Source: Parvularculaceae bacterium (GTDB taxonomy: Bacteria; Pseudomonadota; Alphaproteobacteria; Caulobacterales; Parvularculaceae). From it: DNA of 64,000 bases. Both the position numbers and the translations under genes were made by a program. Where the stretch lies: contig JAJFFU010000216.1 of assembly GCA_021776465.1 (NCBI GenBank), positions 84,518 through 148,517 of the forward strand. Reading direction: 5' to 3'. This document shows, piece by piece, positions 28,590 through 37,821 of the stretch; the stretch's first letter is position 1; each line of letters begins with the position of its first letter. Under the pieces are notes generated by a model. The model was not told where the DNA came from and did no database searches. It was given only the letters and a program-made list of their open reading frames with translations.

Positions 28590-28727
28590 CTACGCGCCCG
28601 CAGTTGCTGGCGAGGCCGTAGCCTTAGCCTTCATCTTCGGAGCGATAAATTGTCTGTCGACCGCAAGGGCAATTAGTACAACGACTAATGTAACACCAGC
28701 GTTCAAAGCCATTTCTTTTGTAAACAT
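28590..28727 (-). CDS. Small membrane protein (45 aa, MFTKEMALNAGVTLVVVLIALAVDRQFIAPKMKAKATASPATAGA)
   Basis: Read manually between promoter and 27790..28557; single TM. Confidence 0.6.
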   Translation of the reverse strand: MFTKEMALNAGVTLVVVLIALAVDRQFIAPKMKAKATASPATAGA

Positions 28728-28767
28728 CGCGTGATAAATTTTGGGTTAATAAATAAACTATCAGTAC

Positions 28768-28799
28768 CAAATCTATAATCGAGAATGTACTTATACAAA
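28768..28799 (-). promoter_or_regulatory. Bacteroidota-type promoter (TTTG-N20-TAGATTTG)
   Basis: Minus strand TTTG-tataagtacattctcgatta-TAGATTTG, matching the -33 TTTG / -7 TAnnTTTG consensus, upstream of the 28727/28557 genes. Confidence 0.7.
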
Positions 28800-28887
28800 T
28801 ATTTAAAAGTGCCTACAATACGTGGACTTTAGTGAACTTTACTGAAATAATAAGGGTGGGAAACGTGGAGGATAAAAGTGAAATTAG

Positions 28888-28895
28888 TACCTTTG
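28888..28895 (+). promoter_or_regulatory. -7-like box TACCTTTG of divergent promoter
   Basis: Matches TAnnTTTG about 25 bp before the 28920 start; no clear -33 element. Confidence 0.35.
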
Positions 28896-28919
28896 TTTAT
28901 CTTGATCAATAACTGAAAT

Positions 28920-29600
28920 ATGAAAAACCCGAAAGTTTTAGTCTGCGCGCCACAATCTGATAGGAAGAATTACTGCTTTGATTGGTGGCTTGATTCGAGT
29001 CAAAACCTAAATTATCAGAATTATGAGATTTTTCTAGCAGATAACTCCACTACACGCAAAAACTTTAAAAGGATACGCAAATTAGGAATTAATTGTGAGT
29101 ATATCAAACCAAAAGGCCGTGACACCATCACTTTAATCGCTGAAAGCCATGAAGCTTGTAGGAGGTTTGCAATTCGAAATAACTTCGATTACATGCTTCA
29201 CCTTGAAACCGATATTAAGCCCCCAGTTGATATTATAGACCAGTTGCTCTTTCATAAGAAAGATGTGGTTTCCGCTATGTACTTCATCGGTTTTGGGGAG
29301 GGCAGTAAACTTATGATTCAACAATCGGATCAGTTCTCAGAAACGGTTAACTTCACCGACAACCTTGATAATGCCGACTTGCACTTTGTCGACGGAACCC
29401 TTAAACAGGTGCATCATGCTGGGCTTGGATGCGCACTGATCAAAAGAAAGGTGTTTGAGAAAATACCATTTCGTAGAGAAAAAGGGGCTAATGTTCACCC
29501 TGACAGTTTTTTTGCTCATGATCTACATGTAAAAGGAATAAAGCAGTTTATAGATACCTCGCTGCTATGTGAACACAGGAATTCATATTCACATTATTAA
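28920..29600 (+). CDS. Glycosyltransferase (GT-A-like)
   Basis: KVLVCAPQSDRKNYCFDWWLDSSQNLNYQNYEIFLADNST...NNFDYMLHLETDIKPP. Confidence 0.65.
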   Translation: MKNPKVLVCAPQSDRKNYCFDWWLDSSQNLNYQNYEIFLADNSTTRKNFKRIRKLGINCEYIKPKGRDTITLIAESHEACRRFAIRNNFDYMLHLETDIKPPVDIIDQLLFHKKDVVSAMYFIGFGEGSKLMIQQSDQFSETVNFTDNLDNADLHFVDGTLKQVHHAGLGCALIKRKVFEKIPFRREKGANVHPDSFFAHDLHVKGIKQFIDTSLLCEHRNSYSHY

Positions 29601-29613
29601 AACTTTAAACCTT

Positions 29614-29856
29614 ATGTCTAATACAATGGAATACCGAGTAGTCTATACCGTGGGAATAGGTACTTTTGAAAAAGAATGCGCCCAGTTGGATAAGAATAAT
29701 TGGATACCGCTTTTCCCACCTCAATTCTGCCTTCCATCTAAACCGATCGAACATGGGACTCAACTGTCTATGATTCAAGATCATCTTTCTTCAGAAACAA
29801 TTTGCTATCAGCAATGGTCAAGGGCTTTAAACTCGGACACGCGAACTCACAAGTAA
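29614..29856 (+). CDS. Hypothetical protein (track ORF 29569..29856; start likely internal)
   Basis: ATG at 29614 follows the preceding stop. Confidence 0.45.
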   Translation: MSNTMEYRVVYTVGIGTFEKECAQLDKNNWIPLFPPQFCLPSKPIEHGTQLSMIQDHLSSETICYQQWSRALNSDTRTHK

Positions 29857-29875
29857 TATTATTAAAGGCTATCAT

Positions 29876-30142
29876 ATGAAACCACCAGCGAAACTAGAAC
29901 AGCTCGTTACCTTCGAAAATGCGCTACGCAGACATGAGTTTTACAAAAATTTTGGGTTATTTAAAATGGATGGCGATACAAAACTTTACGCTTTTAACAA
30001 AGAAGAAGCAATTGTATTTAAAACCTGTAAAAAGGGGTGGTACCCAGAAAGAGAATGGAACATCGAAACACTAAAACCTTTTTTGGAAATGTTCGACATT
30101 GAAATTAAAGCCGAGGAATTATATAAAGAATGGATATGGTGA
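29876..30142 (+). CDS. Hypothetical protein
   Basis: 88-aa ORF in the plus-strand cluster. Confidence 0.55.
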   Translation: MKPPAKLEQLVTFENALRRHEFYKNFGLFKMDGDTKLYAFNKEEAIVFKTCKKGWYPEREWNIETLKPFLEMFDIEIKAEELYKEWIW

Positions 30143-30213
30143 GATTGAAAGAAGCATTTAAGCATATAACTAGGAGTTACAGGTGAAATCGCGTTTATAC
30201 CACTATTTTTCTT

Positions 30214-30357
30214 ATGGGAATCACTGGCCCCATAGTAGATTGGATCATGGGGACTGGACTAGGTTTACTGGAATGTGTTTTGTGTGGAATTGCTTTTCCA
30301 GTAGCGGTGCTATTCCTGTTTATTCTAGGTGATCTTTATAAATATTTTGACGAATGA
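30214..30357 (+). CDS. Small hydrophobic protein (47 aa, MGITGPIVDWIMGTGLGLLECVLCGIAFPVAVLFLFILGDLYKYFDE)
   Basis: Read manually; ATGA overlap with the next start at 30354. Confidence 0.55.
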   Translation: MGITGPIVDWIMGTGLGLLECVLCGIAFPVAVLFLFILGDLYKYFDE

Positions 30358-30971
30358 AAATAAGTGTAATCATGCCCAGCTATCTGGGAGAATACGAGGG
30401 GGCGGCAAGTGATCGTGAAACTAAGTTTTTAAGAGCCGTGCGGTCTTTCGTGAATCAGACCTACCAAGACAAAGAACTCATTATTGTTTCCGATGGATGC
30501 GAGATTACAAGGGAGTTACTGACTAATAATATGTCAGAATGGGGTTCGTGCGTTGATTTGGTGTGTATTGATAAGCAACCATTGTTTTCTGGAAACGTTC
30601 GCGCCACAGGTGTAGAAATAGCTTCAGGTGAGATCATTTGTTATCTGGACACCGATGATTTCTTAGGTTTGAACCATCTTCAAGTGATTGCTAATAATAT
30701 GAGGGTTCATGATTGGGTTTACTTCGATGAATATCTTAATCAAGGGACTGTCAAGCCCCCTGCGGTTAAGTCCGTGGAGTTATTGAAAGATAGCGCAGGA
30801 ACTTCGAGTATTGCACACCTTAAGGAAAATGCGCCGAGTTGGCATGGTTGTGATGGATATGGTCATGATTGGATATTTATAGATCGTCTTATGAATTGGT
30901 CAAAGAACTATAAAAAAATGTATGGCGCTTCCTATCAAATTTGTCATATACCTAGATTGCTAGATTTTTAG
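30354..30971 (+). CDS. Family 2 glycosyltransferase
   Basis: ISVIMPSYLGEYEGAASDRETKFLRAVRSFVNQTYQDKELIIVSDGCE...GEIICYLDTDDFL. Confidence 0.85.
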   Translation: MKISVIMPSYLGEYEGAASDRETKFLRAVRSFVNQTYQDKELIIVSDGCEITRELLTNNMSEWGSCVDLVCIDKQPLFSGNVRATGVEIASGEIICYLDTDDFLGLNHLQVIANNMRVHDWVYFDEYLNQGTVKPPAVKSVELLKDSAGTSSIAHLKENAPSWHGCDGYGHDWIFIDRLMNWSKNYKKMYGASYQICHIPRLLDF

Positions 30972-31092
30972 ATCGTGCTTCTGGAAACACGCTAAATAAC
31001 AAGGACTTGTAGTGCAATACCCCCAACATGAGGGTGTGATTTGCGACGGTAGTAAGACTACTTGAGAGATATTCATACAGGTATAGAAGAGA

Positions 31093-31605
31093 TTAGGCTG
31101 GTAAATTTCTTCTTTTGATTGCCATATATCCAAGAACACCTATTGCGATAACTGCTGTTACACCCAGTCCCCAAGCTAGGTAATTTGGTTTTTTGGCGGG
31201 GGCGGGGCTATATCCTGCTCCGAACTTACCCAGGCTTGCCCCATCCACTTTTAGGCGTTGTAGTCTCTCCTCATGTGCCATTCTTTCAGTAGCCAACCGA
31301 TCTTTTTTATTCATAATAGCTTGGGCACAAGCATTCCATTTCACACGCTTTTTCTTCCGGAGTGGTTTACGGCCACAGTTCATTTTAATTTCCTGTTTGA
31401 GTATTTTGTATTGTTCTGGTTTGGACAGTGCCGATGACAACGATCCAAGTGTTGTAAGAGCTGCGCTTGCAATTCCTGCACCGCCTCCACCGCCATCACC
31501 ACTACCATGTGAATAAACTTCGTTAACAATTTGCTCACTATCGTCAGCAAATGTAATTTCATTATGACAAGTTTGATCTATCATTTTGCACTCATTTATC
31601 GCCAA
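31093..31605 (-). CDS. C-terminal TM protein (paralogue of 57604..58047)
   Basis: EQIVNEVYSHGSGD N-terminus, basic Cys segment, C-terminal TM. Confidence 0.65.
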   Translation of the reverse strand: MAINECKMIDQTCHNEITFADDSEQIVNEVYSHGSGDGGGGGAGIASAALTTLGSLSSALSKPEQYKILKQEIKMNCGRKPLRKKKRVKWNACAQAIMNKKDRLATERMAHEERLQRLKVDGASLGKFGAGYSPAPAKKPNYLAWGLGVTAVIAIGVLGYMAIKRRNLPA

Positions 31606-32282
31606 CTCTTCATACCCCTAATAGTGTATTTATTTTTTGGAGGAACTGGCCTTATGATCGTTATTGTTCCCTTATGATTTGATCTTGTACGGTTCGGATC
31701 AGGCCTGTATTTCGTATTAATTACTATTCCGGCAATATGGTTAGACCTATCAATTGTAACTTCTTGTACGATGTACTCACCCTCAAATGGAACGCCACTA
31801 ATCAGTACTACATCGCCTTTTTTTACACTTCCAGATGGTGGCCTTAGAAACTTCCTTAGTGATTTTCTCCTGCGTAATGCTGCAATGAGCTTTTTTTTGC
31901 TCCTTGCCGGAAGCCTGTCTGGTGCTAATGTACTGGCGAATGGAACAAAGAGTTTACCTACATTTCTTGGAGATCGTATTGTTCTGGATAATCCTATTTG
32001 GTAGGTTTCAGACTCGAAAAAACCGGGAACTTCAAGCCGACTAAATCGGGTCATTCCTCCAATTCCGCGAGGATCGTCCCCAGATACTATTGTGGTCTTT
32101 ATACTTCCTTCGTGATCTTCCTTTTCTTGCAGTTCTGTATCAGGAAGAACCGGGGGTGTGTTGGTTGGAGTTCTGAGACGTTTGTACCGCAAATACCATA
32201 CACCGAATCCCAACACAGCGAGGCCGAGGCCACCCGCAATAAGGAGCTTTGATTTTCGAGTCATAACTAAAATTGTAGTCAT
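31596..32282 (-). CDS. N-terminal TM protein
   Basis: KLLIAGGLGLAVLGFGVWYLRYKRLR near N-terminus; start may be internal. Confidence 0.65.
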   Translation of the reverse strand: MTTILVMTRKSKLLIAGGLGLAVLGFGVWYLRYKRLRTPTNTPPVLPDTELQEKEDHEGSIKTTIVSGDDPRGIGGMTRFSRLEVPGFFESETYQIGLSRTIRSPRNVGKLFVPFASTLAPDRLPARSKKKLIAALRRRKSLRKFLRPPSGSVKKGDVVLISGVPFEGEYIVQEVTIDRSNHIAGIVINTKYRPDPNRTRSNHKGTITIIRPVPPKNKYTIRGMKSWR

Positions 32283-32405
32283 TCATCACGCGACGATTTA
32301 CAAAAGACAACTTTAGTTGGTGCTAATATAGGTAATGATGTAGGAAAAACCTAAGATGTTGGTAATTATATACCACTATAATCACCCTTTTTCTAGGTGT
32401 GTTAC

Positions 32406-32939
32406 TTACGAAGATGAGACTTTCTCTGAGGATTCAACCTTTATACCAGCGTTTAAGACCTCTTGCTTCATTAAGTAATAGAATTCAACTTTCATCTGTT
32501 GATCATTATCAGGGTTTGTATACCCAGATATAGCCCCAGCAAGTCGAGGATTGGTCTCGGAAACCTTTTTAGAGGCATTAATCATATTATCGAAATTAAT
32601 CTCGCACTCTTCCACAGCAGTCCGAAACCACACCTCATTATCTTGAACTCTCTTGCAATAGTGCTCGTAAGTTTTTTTGCGATAGTAGAGGCGGTTTTCA
32701 ACATCGAGCATTTCTATTGACAGTCTAGCCCGTTCTACATTCCCATCTGTACCAACCTCGCAATCAGCTAAAACGTCTTGGCGGTGACTAATTGCCGAGA
32801 TCAATTCACTGTCTGCTCTGAGTAGATCAGCTCCATGTGCTTTTTTATGAAGCAGTTCTGGTCGGACAGTTAGGTTAGACACAATTTGCTGTAGATTATT
32901 GATGTGGGCGGTTTTTTTCTTGTTGGTTACTGACTTCAT
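32406..32939 (-). CDS. Hypothetical protein
   Basis: 177-aa ORF. Confidence 0.6.
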   Translation of the reverse strand: MKSVTNKKKTAHINNLQQIVSNLTVRPELLHKKAHGADLLRADSELISAISHRQDVLADCEVGTDGNVERARLSIEMLDVENRLYYRKKTYEHYCKRVQDNEVWFRTAVEECEINFDNMINASKKVSETNPRLAGAISGYTNPDNDQQMKVEFYYLMKQEVLNAGIKVESSEKVSSS

Positions 32940-33047
32940 ATTGTTATTTTATATCGGTTATCGAATTAATTAATAAGTTACGCACATATCCCTATGATTA
33001 TTTATTTCGTGTCTTTTCCCTATCTTTGTATTCTTACAATTGAATAT

Positions 33048-33287
33048 ATGACTAGAGAAGTTGCGCATAATCTATTTGAATCTAAATACCAGAACTGCCT
33101 TAATGCTGATGTTGAGCATAGCTTTAATTCTCAAAGACTAAAAATTAGAAACATCAAACCTGTAGAAGATAATAATGGGGTTTACACCATTAATTTTTGG
33201 TTTGACACCTCTTTCGTTGATGAGAAAGGTCGGACGGGGAGTGAGTGCAATCATGATTATTTTGATTATTATTTTAGGATAACGTAA
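33048..33287 (+). CDS. Hypothetical protein (track ORF 32994..33287; likely start at 33048)
   Basis: TATCTTTG -7-like box at 33021-33028 places the start at ATG 33048. Confidence 0.45.
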   Translation: MTREVAHNLFESKYQNCLNADVEHSFNSQRLKIRNIKPVEDNNGVYTINFWFDTSFVDEKGRTGSECNHDYFDYYFRIT

Positions 33288-33501
33288 TAACTTCTCCAAC
33301 ACACAAACTGACCACCGCCACCTCTGTACCACCATCAAATACTCGTAGATACAGGTGATATGTACCAGTTGTCGTTCCTTGTTTATCCATAGAGATGCGT
33401 TTACCAAATTCGGCACTAATAATATTTGGTGAATATTTCTTTGTAATTTTTTCTAACAATTCGCAAACAGGCTCGAAGTCCTTAATTAATTCTTGTTCCA
33501 T
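33274..33501 (-). CDS. Hypothetical protein
   Basis: 75-aa ORF. Confidence 0.5.
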   Translation of the reverse strand: MEQELIKDFEPVCELLEKITKKYSPNIISAEFGKRISMDKQGTTTGTYHLYLRVFDGGTEVAVVSLCVGEVITLS

Positions 33502-33504
33502 ATT

Positions 33505-34479
33505 TTACTTTTTACGTGGCTCATAAGCCACTTTTTTAACCTGTTGCAGACTTTCCGCTTTCCAGTATTCTAAATCTTTGTCGTGTGATAATGCGTTCTT
33601 TAAATACGCCTCAAATTCGTCACCCCTGTAATATCTATGATTAAATTTCCATTCGTATTCAGCTAGATAGAAGGGTAGGTATTTCTTACTAATTGATTTG
33701 TAACTTCCTCTGATCCCATTCTTTACATAAGACCAAAATCCCTCAATAGTGTTAACATGGACAATGCCTCTGCTAAACTCTTTGCTGTGGGTTATTTCAA
33801 GCCTGTCAATGTATTTTTCTAGTTCTTTATATGATCTAAAACCATCGGTTACAAGTATCGAGTTCTCACTACGCGCATTTTGTTTAAGCATTGCCAATAA
33901 ATTACGCTTGGTCAACTTCTCAATTAGCTTAGTTTTAACTTTTCCTTTTCGCTGCACCATTCCTACTACTGATACCTTATTTGTACCACGCCCACGCTTT
34001 AGAGTTACCGAAGATATGTCAGGGTCGTTTGGAGCAGTAAGTTTAGATCGTTTTCTAGCCTTACCCCCAAAATAAGATTCATCCATTTCAATAATTCCAT
34101 TGAGTTTTGATTCTGGCTCTATCATCCCAACACGTATGCGCATGGCTGTATAGTAGGCAGTTTTGTACGTAAATCCCATGTTTCGCTCAATTTCCTTCGC
34201 TGCCATACCTGATTTAGCGTTTAAAACGAGTACAATCGTTGTGAACCATTTAGGTAATTCAAGCCGAGTTCCTTCAAAAATCGTATCTGTGAACACACTA
34301 AACTGCACTTTACAAGTTTTGCAGAAGTACCGTTTTTGCTGCTTATCCAGAACTCTTACCTTGTCAGAATCGCATTTAGGACACTTTACAGTTTTGCCCC
34401 AACGTATTTTTACCAGTAAATTCAAGCATTTAGCCTGTGTATTATATTTCTTTTGTATGTTAAGTAGATTTACTGCCAT
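33505..34479 (-). CDS. IS1595-family (ISXO2-like) transposase
   Basis: N-terminal zinc ribbon CPKCDSDKVRVLDKQQKRYFCKTCKVQFSVFTDTIFEGT; DDE-type core MDESYFGGKARKRSK...LVTDGFRSYKEL...VNTIEGFWSYVKNGIRGSYKSISKKYLPFYLAEYEWKFNHR. Confidence 0.9.
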   Translation of the reverse strand: MAVNLLNIQKKYNTQAKCLNLLVKIRWGKTVKCPKCDSDKVRVLDKQQKRYFCKTCKVQFSVFTDTIFEGTRLELPKWFTTIVLVLNAKSGMAAKEIERNMGFTYKTAYYTAMRIRVGMIEPESKLNGIIEMDESYFGGKARKRSKLTAPNDPDISSVTLKRGRGTNKVSVVGMVQRKGKVKTKLIEKLTKRNLLAMLKQNARSENSILVTDGFRSYKELEKYIDRLEITHSKEFSRGIVHVNTIEGFWSYVKNGIRGSYKSISKKYLPFYLAEYEWKFNHRYYRGDEFEAYLKNALSHDKDLEYWKAESLQQVKKVAYEPRKK

Positions 34480-34501
34480 TCCTTTTATTTAGTGGGGTTT
34501 A

Positions 34502-34522
34502 AAGATTATTAAAAATAATCTT
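34502..34522. repeat. Perfect inverted repeat AAGATTATT-AAA-AATAATCTT
   Basis: Direct reading, just upstream of the transposase start. Confidence 0.7.
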
Positions 34523-34540
34523 AGGGATAGGTGCGATAAG

Positions 34541-34756
34541 TTATAATACCATTCCATCTTTAAATTTTGAACTGCGTTTTTTGCGTTTTTTTCGCCATTT
34601 AATATAAAGGATTATACCGCTAATAGGAAGGAGGTAGCGTGAAATAGGGTGCATTGTCTTTTTTATAGAATGCGGAGTGCGTAAATAAAAAATAACGTCT
34701 ATTGACACCACTAATGCCCATATGAGTAAGGTTGGGTATATAATTTCAGAATACAT
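34541..34756 (-). CDS. Small membrane protein
   Basis: 71-aa ORF with two hydrophobic segments. Confidence 0.55.
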   Translation of the reverse strand: MYSEIIYPTLLIWALVVSIDVIFYLRTPHSIKKTMHPISRYLLPISGIILYIKWRKKRKKRSSKFKDGMVL

Positions 34757-34757
34757 A

Positions 34758-35333
34758 TCACAGTTTTTGAAAGCAAACCATATTCGAGGTTGTGCCGATT
34801 AATTTCACCCTTTTATCATTTTTGATTAACTCCTCAGCCAAGACTCCACTACCATTTCTGAGGGTGGGCGTTTTGCTCTTCACATGATCTGCCTGTAGAT
34901 AAATCAAGCCTGATTTTTTAATCTTAGGGAAATATAACTCAAAATCACTTTTAACGTCTGAATAATGATGTGCCCCATCTATAAATATAAAATGGTAAGC
35001 ATTGTCTTCAAGTGAACCAACTACATTGCCACTATAATCGTTTAGGAAAGTGAACCTACTAAGGTGGGGCTTCACATTCTTATCTATCTTAGCCTGAGTT
35101 CCAATCAAACTTACATCAACACTGTCTGGGTTCAAAGGATCAATCCCTACAAGGCGAATACGCTTAGAAATTCCAAGAAGATATTTTGAAGTTTCGCCAT
35201 TTAAAACCCCTATTTCAATGCCAAGAATATGTTTCTTGTACTTGGCGAGAATGTCCTTAATACCGAGTGTAAAAAGTTTTTTATCACTCGCGGCAGTGTC
35301 GGGTAACTTAGTTTTTTTGTAGTGTGGTTTCAT
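34758..35333 (-). CDS. Class I SAM methyltransferase-like protein
   Basis: ILGIEIGVLNGETSKYLLG...HFIFIDGAHHYSDVKSDFELYFPKIKKSGLIYL. Confidence 0.75.
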   Translation of the reverse strand: MKPHYKKTKLPDTAASDKKLFTLGIKDILAKYKKHILGIEIGVLNGETSKYLLGISKRIRLVGIDPLNPDSVDVSLIGTQAKIDKNVKPHLSRFTFLNDYSGNVVGSLEDNAYHFIFIDGAHHYSDVKSDFELYFPKIKKSGLIYLQADHVKSKTPTLRNGSGVLAEELIKNDKRVKLIGTTSNMVCFQKL

Positions 35334-35839
35334 GATTCGTCTGTTGGTAATGATTCGTAATCCTTATGGAAGACTCTAAAAATTAGGGTAGTCTCAGGTA
35401 GTATTGGGATGGCAATACCTGTATATGGGTCTAATATTAATTGATAAGGTATGCGTAACTTGGTTTGAGGTTCGGAATCTTTCTTTAGGAAACTCTGGGT
35501 AATTATTGGTATTTGATAACCCAGTCCACTAGGGTATTTCAGCCCGACTTGTATTATCTCAGAAAGCTGAGAGGGATTAATACATTGTAACTCCAATAAA
35601 ACAGTCTCGAATTTATTACGCGATAACCAGTTAAGTATTTGCTGATAGCGAACGTTGGGACGTTGGGACGCTATCTCGATACCTTCATCTGAGCCGAAAT
35701 TTGGCTCATGTAAATGCCTGTCAGGAAAAAATAAAGCAGCCATCTTTGTTTTTGAACTACTATTAGTAATAGTTAGTTCAATTTTATCACCCATTGCCCG
35801 ATGTTCATGATTTTTATCGAGAGAATTTAATTCATTCAT
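35330..35839 (-). CDS. Paralogue of the candidate capsid protein 27790..28557
   Basis: IELTITNSSSKTKMAALFFPDRHLHEPNFGSDEGIEIASQRPNVRYQQIL...PIITQSFLK...IPYQLILD. Confidence 0.65.
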   Translation of the reverse strand: MNELNSLDKNHEHRAMGDKIELTITNSSSKTKMAALFFPDRHLHEPNFGSDEGIEIASQRPNVRYQQILNWLSRNKFETVLLELQCINPSQLSEIIQVGLKYPSGLGYQIPIITQSFLKKDSEPQTKLRIPYQLILDPYTGIAIPILPETTLIFRVFHKDYESLPTDES

Positions 35840-36444
35840 TATTTTTTTGTTGTAGGCGTGATGTAAATAATTCCTCTTTTTGCGCCAACAGCTTCACTGT
35901 TGTAATGATGGTGATAGCCTTCGGCTCCATAAATTGCGTCAAACTCAGGTTTAAGCCATTGGAAATTAAATGGCTGATCTCCGATCATGTCATACCCCAG
36001 CTCTGGATGGTTGGGGACTTGAAAGTCATGTATCGCTATCACAGGTTTAATCCTCGCCACTTTGATGGCTTTAAGCTCTTGTTTTAAAGGGCAATGTGCG
36101 CCCCAGTGAGCGTCAAGGAAAATAAAAGTGGTGTCACCTACCGCGTTGGCTGCAAATATTTTAGATAGTTCAACTGGGCTATCCCCAAGATGGGTGGTGA
36201 CATTTTCAAGAGCACCAATTCTATTAATATCCGCAACATGTAAATAGCTGGAATTGATCTCAATCGTATGGACGTTCTCATAGTGCTCAGCTAAAAAGGC
36301 AGTAGTGTAGCCGAGACAGGTACCCGTCTCGATGCAGTTTTTGAGATTAAAGGCATCTTTTAGGCGGATGAATTCCTTTTGAGCGAAGGTGTCTTGATTC
36401 AGAGCACCCTGTTGGTTTTGCATTAATACTGGTTCTTCTATCAT
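35839..36444 (-). CDS. SAM-dependent methyltransferase-like protein
   Basis: NCIETGTCLGYTTAFLAEHYENVHTIEIN...TTFIFLDAHWG. Confidence 0.7.
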   Translation of the reverse strand: MIEEPVLMQNQQGALNQDTFAQKEFIRLKDAFNLKNCIETGTCLGYTTAFLAEHYENVHTIEINSSYLHVADINRIGALENVTTHLGDSPVELSKIFAANAVGDTTFIFLDAHWGAHCPLKQELKAIKVARIKPVIAIHDFQVPNHPELGYDMIGDQPFNFQWLKPEFDAIYGAEGYHHHYNSEAVGAKRGIIYITPTTKK

Positions 36445-36468
36445 TGGTGATTGAATTTAGTCAGTTGT

Positions 36469-37113
36469 TTAAAATTCATAATTAAATCGTTTCAAGTCTT
36501 TGGCGAAATACTTCTCTACCATTTCGCGAGATTTATCGGTGTAATACTGTCTGTAGTCGTTCTCTCTGATTTGACTCTTGTCCAACACAGGGATTACCTG
36601 CGAGGGAAGGCCGAGCTTCTCGAATATAATTTTCTGATCCTTATCGATGTCCTCAAGTTTACCAATAAAATCAACTATCTCATCACCGTTGGTGTCTGTG
36701 ATCCAGTCCATAAGGGTTACAACCTTATTGCTTCCAAAGGGACGGCCAATAGGAGCGACCTTAAAATGTTGAATCCGTAAGTTCATGTAGTAAGGAATGA
36801 ACTCCTCCATGGTCATATTTCTACGCTCAATTTCTATGTGCATGAAATGATTCTTATGCTTTTTAGCGTAGAAGTAAGTCGATACTAAAAAATCAAATGG
36901 GTTTCTTATGATTGTAAACTTGTAATATGAGTCGTATTTCTTCAATGAAAGGTTCTTTTCAAAATGGAAGCGCATATCTCGTGGCAGAGAATGTACGCCT
37001 TGTAACTCCTCACTGCCATTTATTTCTTCATTCAGGACCTTTCTAAGACTCTTGCCGCCACATTTATACAGGTGGAAGAATATAAACTTCTTTTTATGAT
37101 TCACTAACGCCAT
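36469..37113 (-). CDS. Sulfotransferase (Sulfotransfer_2-like; track ORF extends to 37167)
   Basis: KKFIFFHLYKCGGKSLRKVL (5'-phosphosulfate-binding-like) and YKFTIIRNPFDFLVSTYFY (3'-phosphate-binding-like). Confidence 0.8.
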   Translation of the reverse strand: MALVNHKKKFIFFHLYKCGGKSLRKVLNEEINGSEELQGVHSLPRDMRFHFEKNLSLKKYDSYYKFTIIRNPFDFLVSTYFYAKKHKNHFMHIEIERRNMTMEEFIPYYMNLRIQHFKVAPIGRPFGSNKVVTLMDWITDTNGDEIVDFIGKLEDIDKDQKIIFEKLGLPSQVIPVLDKSQIRENDYRQYYTDKSREMVEKYFAKDLKRFNYEF

Positions 37114-37124
37114 AATCTCTCTTC

Positions 37125-37820
37125 TTAAACTAAGTTTAGTTTCTCTCTCGGGACGTATTCTTCCCATGCTCTATTTGGTGAATGTGCGTGATACTGCATC
37201 GGGGTGTACTTTACTCCAAAATCTTTAGAACCCCCAACTAGTTCATCACTCAAAAAATACATATTAGTGGTGGCAACCTCATGAATCAAAGAATATCCAT
37301 GGTGGTGGCCTAAAAGCTTGAACGCCTCAAAGCTGCCACCGTAATAATCATTTTCTTCCCAAACTTTTTTAGCATCATACTTCATTACTTTGTTCACCCC
37401 CACTGGAATGCATCCATTAAACTCGTTGACGATTAATCTTGGACGGTAGCCACCAAGTAAAATACCTTCCAGTACATGAACATCATTACCATCGATGTCT
37501 ATCGATAAAAAATCGAAAACCTTTGGAACGTCGTATTTCTCAAATAATGCGCAGATATTCTCAGAGGTGATAAACTCCTGTTTAATGTCGGACTCAGGAT
37601 CGGGGGCGCCATCCATTCTCAATCCAGTCCAACCTCTTTCCAATAAATACTTACTATTTGACATTGATGCTCCCAATCCACCAGCTCCAAAATCAACTAA
37701 AAACCGATTAGTGACTCCAATGTTCTTGAATATGTAATCGTACAGTGGTTCCTCCCCAAATTGAGAATACACCTTCTTTAGAGGAATATTAGGTAATTGT
37801 CTGATCCATGAATTATCCAT
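37125..37820 (-). CDS. FkbM-like methyltransferase
   Basis: YSQFGEEPLYDYIFKNIGVTNRFLVDFGAGG...FDFLSIDIDGNDVHVLEGILLGGYRPRLIVNEFN. Confidence 0.75.
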   Translation of the reverse strand: MDNSWIRQLPNIPLKKVYSQFGEEPLYDYIFKNIGVTNRFLVDFGAGGLGASMSNSKYLLERGWTGLRMDGAPDPESDIKQEFITSENICALFEKYDVPKVFDFLSIDIDGNDVHVLEGILLGGYRPRLIVNEFNGCIPVGVNKVMKYDAKKVWEENDYYGGSFEAFKLLGHHHGYSLIHEVATTNMYFLSDELVGGSKDFGVKYTPMQYHAHSPNRAWEEYVPREKLNLV

Positions 37821-37821
37821 T

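Noticed and set aside
30990-31092. Possible small RNA in the gap after the GT2 gene
   Set aside because: Only a weak cccccaacatgaggg hairpin is visible; insufficient evidence
33505-34479. The whole region as a complete insertion sequence
   Set aside because: No terminal inverted repeats or target-site duplication seen, so only the transposase CDS is called
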